DNA of 64,000 nucleotides from DATLED01 sp963750255 (GCA_963750255.1 CAVVPZ010000008.1:744001-808000), one strand, 5' to 3'; positions 17,293-28,342 are shown, numbered from the stretch's first letter. The notes: generated by a model not told the origin, from the sequence alone. A program made the numbers and translations.

Positions 17293-20136
17293 CTAGCGGC
17301 TGGCGAGCAGCGCTGGTGTCCGCATGAGGTCGTCGATCGACGCCACATCAACGGGCGGGCTGAAGAAGTAGCCCTGGGCGAGGTCACAGCCGAGTCGCCG
17401 GAGTAGACCGCCCTGGAATGCCGTCTCGACGCCCTCGGCCACGACCTCCATGTCGAGGCGGCGGGCCAAAGACATCAGCGCGGCGACAACCGGTGCATCG
17501 GGGTCGGCGGCCGTGATCGTCTGCACGAACCCCTTGTCGATCTTCAAGACGTCTACCGGGCAGCGCTGCAGGCGGCCGAGCACCGACGTGCCGGTGCCGA
17601 AGTCGTCGATGGCGAGACGCACGCCCAACGCATGGAACCCTTCGAGGATGGCGGGAAGGGCCTCCTCCTCCATGACGACTCGGTCGGTGATCTCGAGCTC
17701 GAACAGGTGCGGCGGCAGCCCGACCCGGGCGAGGAGGGCCCCGATCTCGGCGGCCAGAACCGGCCGGCGGAGATCGCGTGTCGAGATGTTGACGGCGATC
17801 CGCAGGGGCGTCGCGTTGTCGAGCCACGTCCGCGCCTGTTGGGCGGCCTGGTCTCGTACCCAGCGGTCGAGATCCACGATGAGCCCCGACTCCTCTGCCA
17901 TCGGGAGGAAGAGGTCGGGCGCCAGCCGGCCCAACTCGTGGTGGTCCCACCGCATCAGGGCCTCGACCGACACGATCTTCATGGTTCGGAAGTCGACCTG
18001 GGGTTGATAGAGGACGACCAACTCGTCGCGCTCGATGGCGCGGTGGAGGTCGGCCTCGAGGTCGAGTGGACTCCGACCCGCAGTTCTGAGCGCAGCCCTT
18101 GTCTCAAAGGTGTTCTTGCCCTGGGCCTTCGCCTCGTACATCGCCGAGTCGGCGTGCTGCAAGAGCTCGTGGTAGCTCTCGCCATCTTCCGGAGACACAG
18201 CAACGCCGACGCTGCACGACACGAAGAGATTCCGCCCGTCGAAATCGAGGGGCTCGCGGAGCGACTGCACGATGCGGTCGGCGGCGGCCGATGCATCGTC
18301 GCCACCTTCGATGTCGGCGAGGAGGATGACGAACTCGTCGCCGCCGAGTCGGGCCAGGGTGTCAGCGGCCCGGAGCCGGCTTTGGATCCGGTCCGCGACC
18401 TGGCAGATGATTTGGTCGCCGGCGGCGTGGCCGAGCGTGTCGTTGACGACTTTGAATCGGTCGAGGTCGACGAAGAGGAGGCCGACGTGGTGGCCGGAGC
18501 GGGAGGCCATCCGCAGGGCGTGCTCACTACGGTCCTCGATGAGCGGCCGGTTCGGCAGTCCGGTCATCGGGTCGCGGAACGCCTGGGCCTGGATGCGCTC
18601 GAGCAGCCGGGCATTGTCGAGCGCGACGCCCGCCTGGGCGGCGAGGCCGTGCATGCGGTCGACCACACTCTGGTGGTCGACCTCTTCTACGGCGCGGACG
18701 AAACCGGCCGAGATCACTCCGAGGAAATCACCGCGGGCTTGAATCGGCACGACGGCGCACCACTTCGTGCCGGTGGCTTGGAGGTGGTCGAGGATGACGC
18801 CGTCCTCGGATTCGGCTTCGAGGATCCACGCACGAGGAGACATGGCCATATCGCCGAGTCCGGGAACATCTTCGGCGAGGATTTCCTCGGCCAGTCCAAT
18901 GTCGCTTGGCGCAGTGGTCGAGCCGAGGCGCAGCCGTTTGCCCTCTTCATCCCAAAGCCAGACCCACACGTGGTCGCAGCCGATCACGGTCGGTACCACA
19001 TCGGACAAGGCGGTCATGACCTCGGACTGCGTGGTTAATTCGCTCAGCGCACGGGCCAGGACGAGGAGGGACGATGCGGTGTCGCGGTCGCGTCGGGCCG
19101 ACTCCAGCGAGGCCGCTGCGCTGAGGGCCGAAGCAGCGTGGCGTGCGTACGCGGCGAGCAGGCGGCGTTCGACGTCGCCTGCCCTGGTCGCCTCGGAGAA
19201 CACGGCCGCGAGGACGCCGTGTCGCCGATGATCGGACACGATCGGCACCATCGCCTCGTTGTCGAGTACGTCGCCGGCATCGAGTCGGGCCGCCACTACT
19301 TCGGCGTCGGCCGGGTCGTCCCAGCCCTCCTGGTAGACCCGAAGTGGGCTGTCGGGCGTCGCCCGTACGGCGAGGAGGTGACGGGGCGCGGAGACGGCGA
19401 CGCCGACCATCTCGGTGATCCGTTGCAGCACGGTGGCCACGTCCCCGGCCGTGGCCAGTCGAGCGGCCATGTCCTGGAGTTGTTCGAACCGCCCCAGGAG
19501 GATCTCGGTGTTGCCCGCGCCCGGGCCGCCGAGGATGGCCTCGGTTCCGGCCCCGACTTCACGCTCGACCCAACGGAGCTCGAACCGACACACCTGATCG
19601 CCTCGCGACTGACAGGTCGACTCGACGACGGCGCCGACGGTGCCGAACACCGAGGGAAGGGCGGCGTACGAGCCCGCGGCCACGCCGCAGTAGAAGGGGT
19701 CGGCGTCGGCCGGGTCGCTCCACTCGGCCTCGATGACGGCACTTCCGGGTCGGGCGTCGACCAAGCGGAGTTGTCGACTGGCTGCCATCTTGTTTCCGGC
19801 GTTGACGACTCCCGGGAGCACGGCCTCTACGGCTCCCGCCATTCGCATCCCATCAGCCCCGCCGCTCTCGATCGCAGTAGCGATCAGCGCCTCCCCCGTC
19901 CGCCGTCCGAAGTCAGGTTCGTGGCAGGCGGCGGCGCCGTGATGCGCAACCGCGAGGACTTCCTCGGTGGCAAACCAGCGGTTCATCGAGAACGCGTCTT
20001 CGACGGTGATGCCGGCGGCGGCGGCGACGGCGGCGGCGACGGCGGGGCCCCGCATCCGGGTCACGTAGGCCAGTGCGCCCCGTACGATGTCGGCGCTCAG
20101 CTCACGCCGGGGACGCGAGACAAGGGGCTGATCCAC
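17293..20136 (-). CDS. Large sensor GGDEF-EAL protein (cyclic di-GMP turnover)
   Basis: About 947 residues, soluble. The N-terminal domain contains MRMAGAVEAVLPGVVN and ends with CQSRGDQVCRFELRW, resembling V4R-like small-molecule sensors with paired cysteines. Two GAF-like regions follow (LLVLARALSELTTQSEVM starts the second). The GGDEF domain has an intact LGGDEFVILL active site and DPMTGLPNRPL. The EAL domain has VEALMRWDH, EITDRVVME, DDFGTGTSVLGRL and EGVET, so both cyclase and phosphodiesterase motifs look functional. The GTG at 20136 is chosen because a terminator-like hairpin ends at 20179, just before the alternative ATG at 20178. Confidence 0.82.
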   Translation of the reverse strand: MDQPLVSRPRRELSADIVRGALAYVTRMRGPAVAAAVAAAAGITVEDAFSMNRWFATEEVLAVAHHGAAACHEPDFGRRTGEALIATAIESGGADGMRMAGAVEAVLPGVVNAGNKMAASRQLRLVDARPGSAVIEAEWSDPADADPFYCGVAAGSYAALPSVFGTVGAVVESTCQSRGDQVCRFELRWVEREVGAGTEAILGGPGAGNTEILLGRFEQLQDMAARLATAGDVATVLQRITEMVGVAVSAPRHLLAVRATPDSPLRVYQEGWDDPADAEVVAARLDAGDVLDNEAMVPIVSDHRRHGVLAAVFSEATRAGDVERRLLAAYARHAASALSAAASLESARRDRDTASSLLVLARALSELTTQSEVMTALSDVVPTVIGCDHVWVWLWDEEGKRLRLGSTTAPSDIGLAEEILAEDVPGLGDMAMSPRAWILEAESEDGVILDHLQATGTKWCAVVPIQARGDFLGVISAGFVRAVEEVDHQSVVDRMHGLAAQAGVALDNARLLERIQAQAFRDPMTGLPNRPLIEDRSEHALRMASRSGHHVGLLFVDLDRFKVVNDTLGHAAGDQIICQVADRIQSRLRAADTLARLGGDEFVILLADIEGGDDASAAADRIVQSLREPLDFDGRNLFVSCSVGVAVSPEDGESYHELLQHADSAMYEAKAQGKNTFETRAALRTAGRSPLDLEADLHRAIERDELVVLYQPQVDFRTMKIVSVEALMRWDHHELGRLAPDLFLPMAEESGLIVDLDRWVRDQAAQQARTWLDNATPLRIAVNISTRDLRRPVLAAEIGALLARVGLPPHLFELEITDRVVMEEEALPAILEGFHALGVRLAIDDFGTGTSVLGRLQRCPVDVLKIDKGFVQTITAADPDAPVVAALMSLARRLDMEVVAEGVETAFQGGLLRRLGCDLAQGYFFSPPVDVASIDDLMRTPALLASR

Positions 20137-20178
20137 CCCTTCAGATTGGCGAAGGAATCGCCGTGGGCCAAGGCCCAT

Positions 20179-20203
20179 TGAAGAAATGGCCCAGATGGGC
20201 CAT
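20179..20203 (-). terminator. Rho-independent terminator after the P450-ferredoxin genes
   Basis: On the minus strand a seven-base perfect stem (ATGGCCC with GGGCCAT, four-base loop) is followed directly by TTTCTTC. It lies 28 bases after the ferredoxin stop and immediately before the GGDEF-EAL gene. Confidence 0.6.
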
Positions 20204-20230
20204 GGCCGTCCTGGCCAGCCCGATCGGACG

Positions 20231-20425
20231 CTATTCGACGATTTCGATGGCGAATTCGGGGCAGTTGTCGGAGGCGAGGCGGGCCTCGCCCTCGAGCTCG
20301 GGTGGCACATCGCCAGTGACGAGGAGCACGGCGTAGCCCTCGTCGTCGGACTCGAACAGTGCAGGAGACAACGCGTAGCAGCGCCCGTGGCCTTGGCACT
20401 TGTCTCGGTCGAAGTCGATACGCAT
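20231..20425 (-). CDS. [3Fe-4S]-type ferredoxin
   Basis: A 64-residue ferredoxin starting MRIDFDRDKCQGHGRC and ending with NCPEFAIEIVE. The CxxHxxC cluster near residues 9-16, with histidine at the second ligand position, and the later CP motif are typical of small single-cluster ferredoxins that pass electrons to bacterial cytochromes P450. The ATG shares its A with the TGA of the P450 gene, so the two are translationally coupled and very probably partners. No ferredoxin reductase gene is near. Confidence 0.88.
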   Translation of the reverse strand: MRIDFDRDKCQGHGRCYALSPALFESDDEGYAVLLVTGDVPPELEGEARLASDNCPEFAIEIVE

Positions 20426-21654
20426 CAGGAAGCTTCTCCAGCGTTGGTGGCCAGCACACGGACGGGCAGCTGACGGGGGCCGCGGACCTGTCCGGCAGAC
20501 CATCGGACGGCGTCGGGGTCGGCCAGTTCGAAGTCGGGGATGCGCTTCATCCACTCCTCGATGGCGACCGTCATCTCCATCCGGGCCAGGTTGGAACCAA
20601 GGCAGCGGTGGATGCCGAGGCCGAAGGACACGTGGCGGTTCTTGGCCCGGTCGATGATGAAGGTGTCGGCGTTCTCAAACGCCTCCGGGTCGCGGTTGGC
20701 GGCCGGGAAGGGAAGGAGCACCCAATCGCGCTTGCCGAAGGTTTGGCCGCCGATCTCGACCTCCTCGGCCACAATGCGGGCCATGGTCACCGGAGCGTAG
20801 AAGCGGAGGAACTCCTCGATGGCGAAAGGAAGCACGGCCGGGTCGTCAACCAGGCGCTTGCGGTCGTCGGGCGACTGAGCCAGGTGCCACAGGCTGGCCC
20901 CGATGGCTGACCACGTCGTGTCGATGCCGGCGATGATGAGCAGGGCGATGGTGCCGCCGATGTGCTCGCCGGAGAGGGGCTCGCCGTCCATCTCGGCGTT
21001 GAGCAGGAACCCGACCAAGTCGTCGCGGGGGTGGGCCCGGTGGTCTTCGATCACATTCTCGAGGTAGAGATCAAAGCTCATGGCAGAGTCCGGCTCCTCG
21101 TCGAACGTGCCGGGGGCCTCGATGATGGAGTGAATGAACCGACGGAACATGGGTCCGTCTTCCTTGGACACACCGAGCATGTCGGAGATGACCCGGACCG
21201 GGATGTGCTGGGTGTATTGCTCGGCGGCGTCGACGATGTCGGTGCCATCGGCGAGCAGCTCGTCGAGCAACTCGCGGCAGCTCTCACGTGCCGTCGGCTC
21301 CCACTTGGCCATCTCTTTGGGGGAGAAGGCGGGGAGCAACAGGCGGCGGGCCTGGGCGTGGAAGGGGGGATCGGAGGTGATGGGCGGGGCGTAGCCCATC
21401 GGGGCGATGCCCTCGGGCTTCCACGGGCTGACGATCACGCCCTCGCTGCTGAAGTGCTCGCTGTCGTGGGCGATGGCGGCGACGTCCTCGTGGCGGGTGG
21501 GCAGCCAGGTGCCCCCGAAGCGGTCGGAATGGGCCACGGGACACCGGTCGCGGAGGTCGTCCCAGATCTCGGGGGCGGCAGCGGCGTAGTCGGGATGGGT
21601 GTGGTCGAAATCGGTGGCCCAGTCCTCGACAGGCGTCAACTCAGTGTCCGGCAT
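20425..21654 (-). CDS. Cytochrome P450
   Basis: A 409-residue soluble bacterial P450. The I-helix oxygen-binding motif is in LLIIAGIDTTWSAIG, the ExxR motif is in EEFLRFYAP and the haem-binding cysteine is in FGLGIHRCLGSNLAR. The start is the ATG at 21654, although an in-frame TTG lies four codons upstream. It is coupled to the ferredoxin gene and begins 43 bases after the acyl-CoA carboxylase stop on the same strand. A lipid or fatty-acyl substrate is therefore possible but not shown. Confidence 0.93.
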   Translation of the reverse strand: MPDTELTPVEDWATDFDHTHPDYAAAAPEIWDDLRDRCPVAHSDRFGGTWLPTRHEDVAAIAHDSEHFSSEGVIVSPWKPEGIAPMGYAPPITSDPPFHAQARRLLLPAFSPKEMAKWEPTARESCRELLDELLADGTDIVDAAEQYTQHIPVRVISDMLGVSKEDGPMFRRFIHSIIEAPGTFDEEPDSAMSFDLYLENVIEDHRAHPRDDLVGFLLNAEMDGEPLSGEHIGGTIALLIIAGIDTTWSAIGASLWHLAQSPDDRKRLVDDPAVLPFAIEEFLRFYAPVTMARIVAEEVEIGGQTFGKRDWVLLPFPAANRDPEAFENADTFIIDRAKNRHVSFGLGIHRCLGSNLARMEMTVAIEEWMKRIPDFELADPDAVRWSAGQVRGPRQLPVRVLATNAGEAS

Positions 21655-21697
21655 GTCCCTACGCAAGCAGATTCCGGGCTGGGGGGCCAGACATGGC

Positions 21698-24600
21698 TCA
21701 CCACACGTCGATCCAGGGCAACTTCTTCTCGGTCCTCGGAGCGGGCTGGGGAGTGGAACGCAGTCCGGTCACGATCCAGCGACGGGTGTCCGCCGGGTCG
21801 ATGACGTCGTCGAGGGCGGGCCCGTTGGCGCGAGCCACGGCTTTGCCGGCGGCGTAGGCCGCCGCCACCATGCGGTCGAAGGTCTCCTGCCGGGCGACCG
21901 GGTCTTCGATGGCGGCGAGTTCGTTGCGATACCCGAGCTTTACCGACCCCTCGAGGCCCATACCGCCGAATTCGCCCGTCGGCCACGAGACGCAGAACAT
22001 GGCCGCCTGGTAGCTGCCGCCAGTCATGGCGATGGCTCCGAGGCCGTAGCTCTTACGCAGGATTACGGAGAGGATGGGCACGGTGAGGTTGGCGCCGATC
22101 ACGAAGAGCCGAGAGCAGTGCCGGATGAGTCCGGTCTTCTCCGCTTCGGGACCGACCATGTTGCCTGGGGTGTCGGACAGTGAGACCACCGGGACATCGA
22201 AGGCCTCGCACAGTTGCAGGAAGCGGGCGGCCTTGTCGGCGGCGTCGGCGTCGATGGCGCCGCCGAGGTGGATTGGGTTGTTGGCGAAGATCCCAACCGG
22301 GCGCCCCTCGATGCGGGCGAAGGCGGTGACCATGGCCAGCCCGAACCCGGGACGCAGTTCGAGCACCGAGCCCTCGTCGGCCAGCAGGTCGATCACGCTT
22401 CGGACGTCGTAGGCCCGCACGCGGCTCTCCGGCACGGCCTGGCGGAGGAGTCGCTGGTCGGCGCAGGTCCACTCGTCGACCGAGCCCTGGAAATAGGAGA
22501 GGTACTGCTTGGCCGCGGCGACCGCGGCGGCCTCGTCGTCGACCAAGACGTCGATCGTGCCGTTGGCGACCATCACGTCGAGCGGGCCGATCTCCTCGGG
22601 CCGAAAGACGCCGAGTCCACCGCCCTCGACCATGGCCGGGCCGCCCATCCCGAGCGCCGAGTCGCGGGTGGCGATGATCACGTCACAGCAGCCGAGGATG
22701 GCGGCGTTGCCGGCGAAGCAACGTCCCGACGTGATGCCGACCAGCGGGACGGCGCCGCTCAGCTTTCCCCAGTACTCGAACCCGCGGATGAACCCGCCGC
22801 CGCCCTCGGTGTCGCCGGGCCGCCCGCCCCCGCCCTCGGTGAAGAACACGGTCGGCAGGCGCCACCGGAGCGCCAGTTCGGCCATGCGGTCCAACTTGAC
22901 GTGGTTGTGCGCGCCCTGGGTGCCGGCCAGCACGCTGTAGTCGTAGGAGAGCACGGCCGCGCGGGTGCGGTCGGTGTCGGCGAAGACGTCGCCGTTGACG
23001 GTGGCGAGGCCCATGACGAGACCGTCGGCCGGCGTTTGATCGATCAGTTCGTCGAGTGTGTTGCGTCGTCGACGGGCGGCGACGGTGAGGGCTCCGTACT
23101 CCGTGAACGACCCCGGGTCACACAGGTCGTCGATGTTCTCCCGGGCCGTCCGTTTGCCGTGGCGACGACGCGACTCGACCGCGTCCGGTCGAGCGTCGTC
23201 GAGCGCGCGGCGGTGGCGGTCGAACACCTCGGCGAGGTCGGGTCGGATCTCGTCGAGGTCGATTGGCTCGTCGACGATCTGCGCAGCCTCGGTTGCGTCG
23301 GTGAGCCGGATCGACGCCAACCGGTATCCGGCCGCCCAGTGACTCTCCGGCCACGACGTGGACGCGCTCGACGACCCCGGCTGCGGGTGCGACCACGACG
23401 TGCTCCATCTTCATGGCCTCGACGACGGCGATGGTCTGCCCGGCGACCACGGTCTCGCCGGCAGTGACCGCCACCGACACGACCGTGCCCTGGAGGGGAG
23501 CATCGACGGTCTCGGTCCCGTCGACGTCGTCGGCGTTGTCCGAGTGCGGTAGGGCGGTGGCTTGCAAGGCTGGACCCACGGACGACTCGAAATGACGCTG
23601 GCGGTGGGCGGTGCCCGTCGTCGTGTCGTCGACGAGGGCCTCGACGAGACCGGTGTACCACGCGCCGCTCCGCACGCCAGCCGAGGCAAGCAGGTCGCGA
23701 AGGTGGGTCACGTTGGTGGCCGGTCCTTCGACCCGGAGTTCACTGAGCGCCCGGTCGGCGCGTCGGACGACGGCGACAAGGTCATCGTTCGGCTCGTGGA
23801 CGACGACCTTGCCCAACAGGGCGTCGTAGCGCGTGTTCGGTTCGTACCCGGCGTAGGCCATGGTGTCGACCCGCACCCCAGGACCTCCGGGCGGGTCGAG
23901 GGCCACAATTGTCCCGCCCCCCTCGAGGTTGACTCGGCACTCGAGGGCCACGCCTCTCGGCTCGGGCACGTGGCTCTGCTCGCCGAGCCCCACCTCGGCG
24001 AGCGATGCACCGGTGGCGACCTGGAGTTGGAGGGCGACGAGGTCGAGTCCGGTGACGGCTTCGGTCACCGGGTGCTCGACCTGGAGGCGCGGGTTCGCTT
24101 CGAGAAAGGTGAACCGCCCGCCGGCGACGTCGACGAGGAACTCGATCGTGGCCAGGCCCCGGAGTCCGACCGATCGACCGAGCGCGACGGCCCCGTCGAG
24201 CATGGCGGCCCGAAGTTCGGCGTCGAGTGCGACAGCCACGGCGGGAGCAATCTCGATGACCTTCTGGCGGTGGCGCTGCAGGCTGCAGTCACGATCCCAG
24301 AGGTGCACGAGCTCGGTCCCGTCGCCGAGAAGTTGGACCTCGATGTGGCGCACCCCAACGGCCAGTTCCTCGACGAAGAGGCGGCCGTCGCCGAACGCGG
24401 CCAAAGCCTCGGATTCGCACCGCTCGAACACCTCCGCGAGTTCGCCACGGTCGCGAACAGGACGCATGCCTCGGCCGCCGCCGCCGGCGATGGCCTTCAC
24501 CATCACCGCGCCGCCAGGCCCTAGGTCGCGCAAGAACTCGGTCGCCTCGTCGACGCTGGTGTCGCCGCTCGTGGCCCGCAGCAATCCGAGTCCCACGGAC

Positions 24601-24966
24601 GCCGCCGCTTCGCGAGCCTGGGCCTTGTCGCCCAGGAGGTCGAGCGTGGTCGGGTCAGGGCCGACGAACACCAGCCCGGCGGCGGCGCAGGCGCGTGCGA
24701 AATCGCCCGACTCGCTGAGGAAGCCGTAGCCGGGATGCACGTAGCGACAGCCACTGGTGACGGCTGCTTCCACCGCCTGCTCGATGTCGAGGTACGCGGT
24801 CGGCCCCGACGCCGCGCATCGGCACGCACTGGTCGACGACGGCGACGTGGAGGCAGCGTGCGTCGTCTTCGGAGAACACGCCGACGGTGGTCATGCCGAG
24901 GTCGGCCGCCGTGCGGGCGATGCGTACGGCGATCTCGCCCCGGTTGGCGATGAGGAGCTTGTCCAC
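21698..24966 (-). CDS. Single-chain acyl-CoA carboxylase: biotin carboxylase, biotin carrier and carboxyltransferase (two frameshifts)
   Basis: Reads as one protein of about 1,089 residues across indels near 24,810 and 23,340. The order is biotin carboxylase (VDKLLIANRGEIAVRIAR; HPGYGFLSES; IAGGGGRGMR; EANPRLQVEHPVTE), biotin carrier with the biotinylated lysine in VEAMKMEHV near residue 515, then the carboxyltransferase (GAHNHVKLDRMAEL; PLVGITSGRCFAGNAA; SDTPGNMVGPEAE). The carrier runs straight into the carboxyltransferase once the shift is corrected (GESLG then AAGYRLASIRL). Length and order match the single-chain long-chain acyl-CoA carboxylases of actinobacteria. The GTG start follows a TAGGCT hexamer by eight bases. 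Substrate specificity is uncertain. Confidence 0.85.
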
Positions 24967-24974
24967 GCGGGGCG

Positions 24975-24980
24975 AGCCTA
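24975..24980 (-). promoter_or_regulatory. Candidate -10 element TAGGCT, leaderless start
   Basis: On the minus strand TAGGCT ends eight bases before the GTG of the acyl-CoA carboxylase, with no ribosome-binding site between. Confidence 0.5.
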
Positions 24981-25044
24981 AGGGAGTGAACCGAGGTACA
25001 GCCGGCTCCACCGTCGGCGGATGGGCCGGGCACCGTCTGTGCGA

Positions 25045-25070
25045 GCCCGTGCGCTGATCAGCGCACGGGC
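25045..25070. terminator. Perfect 26-base palindrome, probable terminator hairpin
   Basis: Two 13-base arms meet without a loop around a central TGATCA. It lies just after the stop of the small minus-strand protein gene (20 bases) and before the carboxylase promoter. There is no T-tract, so intrinsic termination is inferred from position and stem strength only. Confidence 0.45.
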
Positions 25071-25089
25071 CCCGGCAGTCGCTGCTGAA

Positions 25090-25386
25090 TCAGGCCCGGG
25101 TGCCGCTGAGCTTGGCCGTGCCGAAGCTGCCGAGTGATGCGGTGCCGGTGAGGGTGTCGCCCTCGACAACTGCGGTGGTGGCAATCTCCATGGGCATGGG
25201 CTGTTCGACCTTGATCGTCCAGGCAAGGTTGTCGCCGTCGACCGTGCCTCCGGTGAAGGGCATCTCACCCTGTGCGCCCGACAGCTTGCCGCTGAGTTCG
25301 TTGCCGCTGGTCTCGAGGATCAGCGTGACCTGCTGCGCTCCCATCGGCGTGTCCATCGTGACGTTCCAGGTGCCATCGGCAGCCAT
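25090..25386 (-). CDS. Small beta-rich protein of unknown function
   Basis: A 98-residue protein starting MAADGTWNVTMDTPMGAQ. Repeated short strands with glycine turns (VTLILETSGNELSGKL, MPFTGGTVDGDNLAWTI, TAVVEGDTLTGTASLG, FGTAKLSGTR) suggest a small beta barrel or sandwich that may bind a hydrophobic ligand. It has no signal peptide, cysteines or catalytic motif. It is transcribed towards the carboxylase but separated from it by a strong palindrome and a promoter-like hexamer. I do not recognise a named family with confidence. Confidence 0.6.
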   Translation of the reverse strand: MAADGTWNVTMDTPMGAQQVTLILETSGNELSGKLSGAQGEMPFTGGTVDGDNLAWTIKVEQPMPMEIATTAVVEGDTLTGTASLGSFGTAKLSGTRA

Positions 25387-25492
25387 CTTGTGCTTCCCCC
25401 ATGCTCGGGCGGTCGTCGTCGACCGCGAGGCGGATCTTGGCAGATCGGACTGGGACCGTGCCAGGCCACGAAGATCGGCCAAAAGGAACTTC

Positions 25493-25521
25493 TTGTGCAA
25501 AACGGACGGGGTGGTTACAGT
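25493..25521 (+). promoter_or_regulatory. Candidate sigma-70-type promoter before the broken surface-protein fragment
   Basis: TTGTGC at 25493-25498 and TACAGT at 25516-25521 are separated by 17 bases. The next ATG (25531) gives a seven-codon frame only, consistent with a damaged gene downstream. Confidence 0.35.
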
Positions 25522-25599
25522 GCGCGGCAGATGCTCGGTGGAACGGGCACATGACACAGGTGGGGACCTTGGCGGGTATGCGTGCGAGCGCAGGATTCG

Positions 25600-26033
25600 G
25601 GGACTTTTTGCGCTGACGGTCGCGTCGGTCACCCAGCCTTCGCACGGGCTACCTCGCTCGCGGCGGGCGGCGTCAAGTACTCCCCGAGCCCGACTACACC
25701 GGCTCCGACTCGTTCACATACGTCGTGCGGTGCGGCCATCGGCGGTGGCGCAGTTGCCGACGGTGCCAACCGTCGAAGCGATTCGCCTTCCGCGCTGTGC
25801 CCGTGAAGGGGAGCGCTCCGGCAGGTGACACGATCCGGTCTTCCGACACGGTCGCCGTCGACCTGGAAACGGGGATCTCGGCCGCGTTGACCGGAAGCGG
25901 AACCTGCGCCTCGACGTCATTGACAGCGGCCGAGGCAACCAACGGCTCGGTGCCGCCCGACCGCTTCGCGGTCGCGCTCACCGGCCCCCGCTCCTTCTCG
26001 ATCGGTGGACCGACCGATCATTCGCCACCATGA
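25600..26033 (+). pseudogene. Broken fragment of a cadherin/VCBS-like surface protein
   Basis: This stretch has no intact gene, but three frames in succession give VASVTQPSHG, SLAAGGVKYSP and EPDYTGSDSFTYVV (25,625-25,735), the signature of one VCBS or cadherin-like repeat of bacterial surface proteins. Further on, VPTVEAIRLP and PVKGSAPAGDT resemble the start of a PKD- or Ig-like repeat. At least two indels are needed to join them. It may be a remnant of a larger gene or a small gene damaged by consensus errors. The bases on either side (25,387-25,600 and 26,034-26,150) show no other gene. Confidence 0.35.
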
Positions 26034-26150
26034 TCATCTCCAGTGCAGCGCCTAGATCGCCAACGTGTCGCACATTCTTTGGCCCGCGTCCATTCGCATT
26101 GCGAGTGATCAGACCTGCGCTATTACTCTCCTGTCATCCAACCGCTTCTC

Positions 26151-27781
26151 GTGAGTCCAGCCTGCCCAAACGACGGAACCAAACTGTCCCGCAGGCCCTC
26201 CGAACCGGCAACACGCCATCGGCGAGCGGTGTTGGGCCTCTTCGTCCTACTCGTGTCGATCTTCGGTCTCTCTGGGTCCGGCCATACCGCCTCACCCGAC
26301 GAAGAAGGGATGCTTGCTCAGACGCGAGCCCTTGCTCACGGCCGGCCCTCCATCGTCATCGACGAGTCGAACACGGACGTCGCGTCGAGACGAGAGCTGG
26401 CCGATGGGACCATCGTCGGGGTGAGCGGCCTCGGCCAGTCTGTAACCGGCCTGCCGATGTTCGCGGCCGGAAAGGCTGTCGCTCGACTCGTGGGGAACGA
26501 GGACCAGCGATCCGCGGTCGTGACCATATTCACCCTGTTCACGAACGCAATGGTGACTGCGGCCACCGCGTGCGTGTTGCTCCAATTGTCGCTGCTGCTC
26601 GGTGCACCGCTCAAACGTGGCGTGGCGCTGGCACTCACGTTCGCCCTTGGCACCTTCGCCTGGCACGAGGCTCGAACGTTCTTCAGCGAGCCGCTCACGG
26701 CGCTACTGGTGCTGACAGGTGTCACCGCTGCGATTGCCGCCCCACGTTCGGAACGAGTTTCGAGATGGACCGCCGCAGCCGGGCTCGCTGTGGGATTGGC
26801 CGTGAACGTTCGGTCGACCGCTCTGCTGTTCCCACCGCTGATCGGCTTCTATTTACTTGCGACGCTGTGGCGCCGTTGGGGGATCCGCTCAGCCGCGATG
26901 GGGTTGGCCACGTTCGCAGCGACGTTCCTCAGCATGGTCGGCCTCTATCTCGCATCGAACTGGTGGCGGTTCGGCTCACCTCTGGACCTGGGACCGACCT
27001 CGGTCCCCTTCACATATCCCTGGAACCAGGGGCTGTGGAACCTCTACTTCAGCCCGGGCAAGAGCCTGTTTTTGTACACGCCGGTGGTCCTCATCGCGAC
27101 GATCGGCCTCCCTCTCTCGCGCTGCGGCGGAAGACAGCGGAAGTGGCGTTGCTGATCGGAATCGTCGGCGCTAATTCTCTGCTGTTCGCCAGGTTCATCG
27201 CGTGGCACGGGGATCAGGCCTGGGGGCCACGCTACATGCAGATCGTGCTTCCGTGTGCGGTCGCGATCGCTGCGCCGTTGCTCGCAGGACCAGGCCGCCG
27301 CTGGTTCGCTTCCGTGGTGGCCGCGGGTGTCATCGGGTTCGCCGGCCCGGGCCTGTTGGGCGTCCTGATCTACCCGAACGCCTATTTCCAACAGGGGAAC
27401 GCTGAGTTGACCAGCAGGCTCGACCCCGACGGTCAACGGCACTACATCAACCAGTTCCACTTCAATCCGTATTGGTCACCGTTGCTCGGCCACGCTCGAC
27501 GCGTCCCATCGACGCTTGCTACGACGGCGCATCGGCTGAACGGACCGACCGATGATCTCCAGCCCTTTCCGTCCGGACCTACCGATCGCTATTTCTGGTT
27601 CGACTTCCTCAACCAGGTCGACGTGTGGTGGCTGTGGCTGCCTGCCGCTCGGCTCCCTCGGTGGTTGCTGATCATCGTTCCAGCATTGGGGGGTGGCGCT
27701 GCGCTTGGTGCTCGGCAGCTCTACCGAGGGAGGGGCCCTTCCGACTTCGATCGCTCAGACCGCCTCGGTGACCGCCCATAG
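26151..27781 (+). CDS. Integral membrane glycosyltransferase, GT-C/GT39-like (one frameshift)
   Basis: About 543 residues across a shift near 27,115. Around ten hydrophobic segments are visible. An acidic motif in the first outside loop (HTASPDEEGMLAQTRALA) fits the Asp/Glu catalytic position of GT-C enzymes using lipid-linked sugars. The segments FSPGKSLFLYTPVVLI and HGDQAWGPRYMQIVLP are conserved in actinobacterial membrane proteins annotated as phospholipid-carrier-dependent glycosyltransferases. Codon use is a little less GC-rich than the neighbours. The GTG start fits the N-terminal arginine-rich leader before the first helix. Donor and acceptor are unknown. Confidence 0.68.
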
Positions 27782-27869
27782 GGCTTGCGTCTCGCCCTTT
27801 TCAGGATCTGGTGAGGACGAGCTGAGGACTACGGTGCCTGGCTGAGTAACGCTTCTGCAGGTCAGACGG

Positions 27870-28240
<371 letters not shown>

Positions 28241-28342
28241 CAGTATCCCACACGGCGAGGTGACTAGTTCGTTGTGGCCAGACGCGGCCTCCGGAAAGAT
28301 GAGCCGATCCCTCTATGTACTCAAAGTGGGCAATCCGTCACA

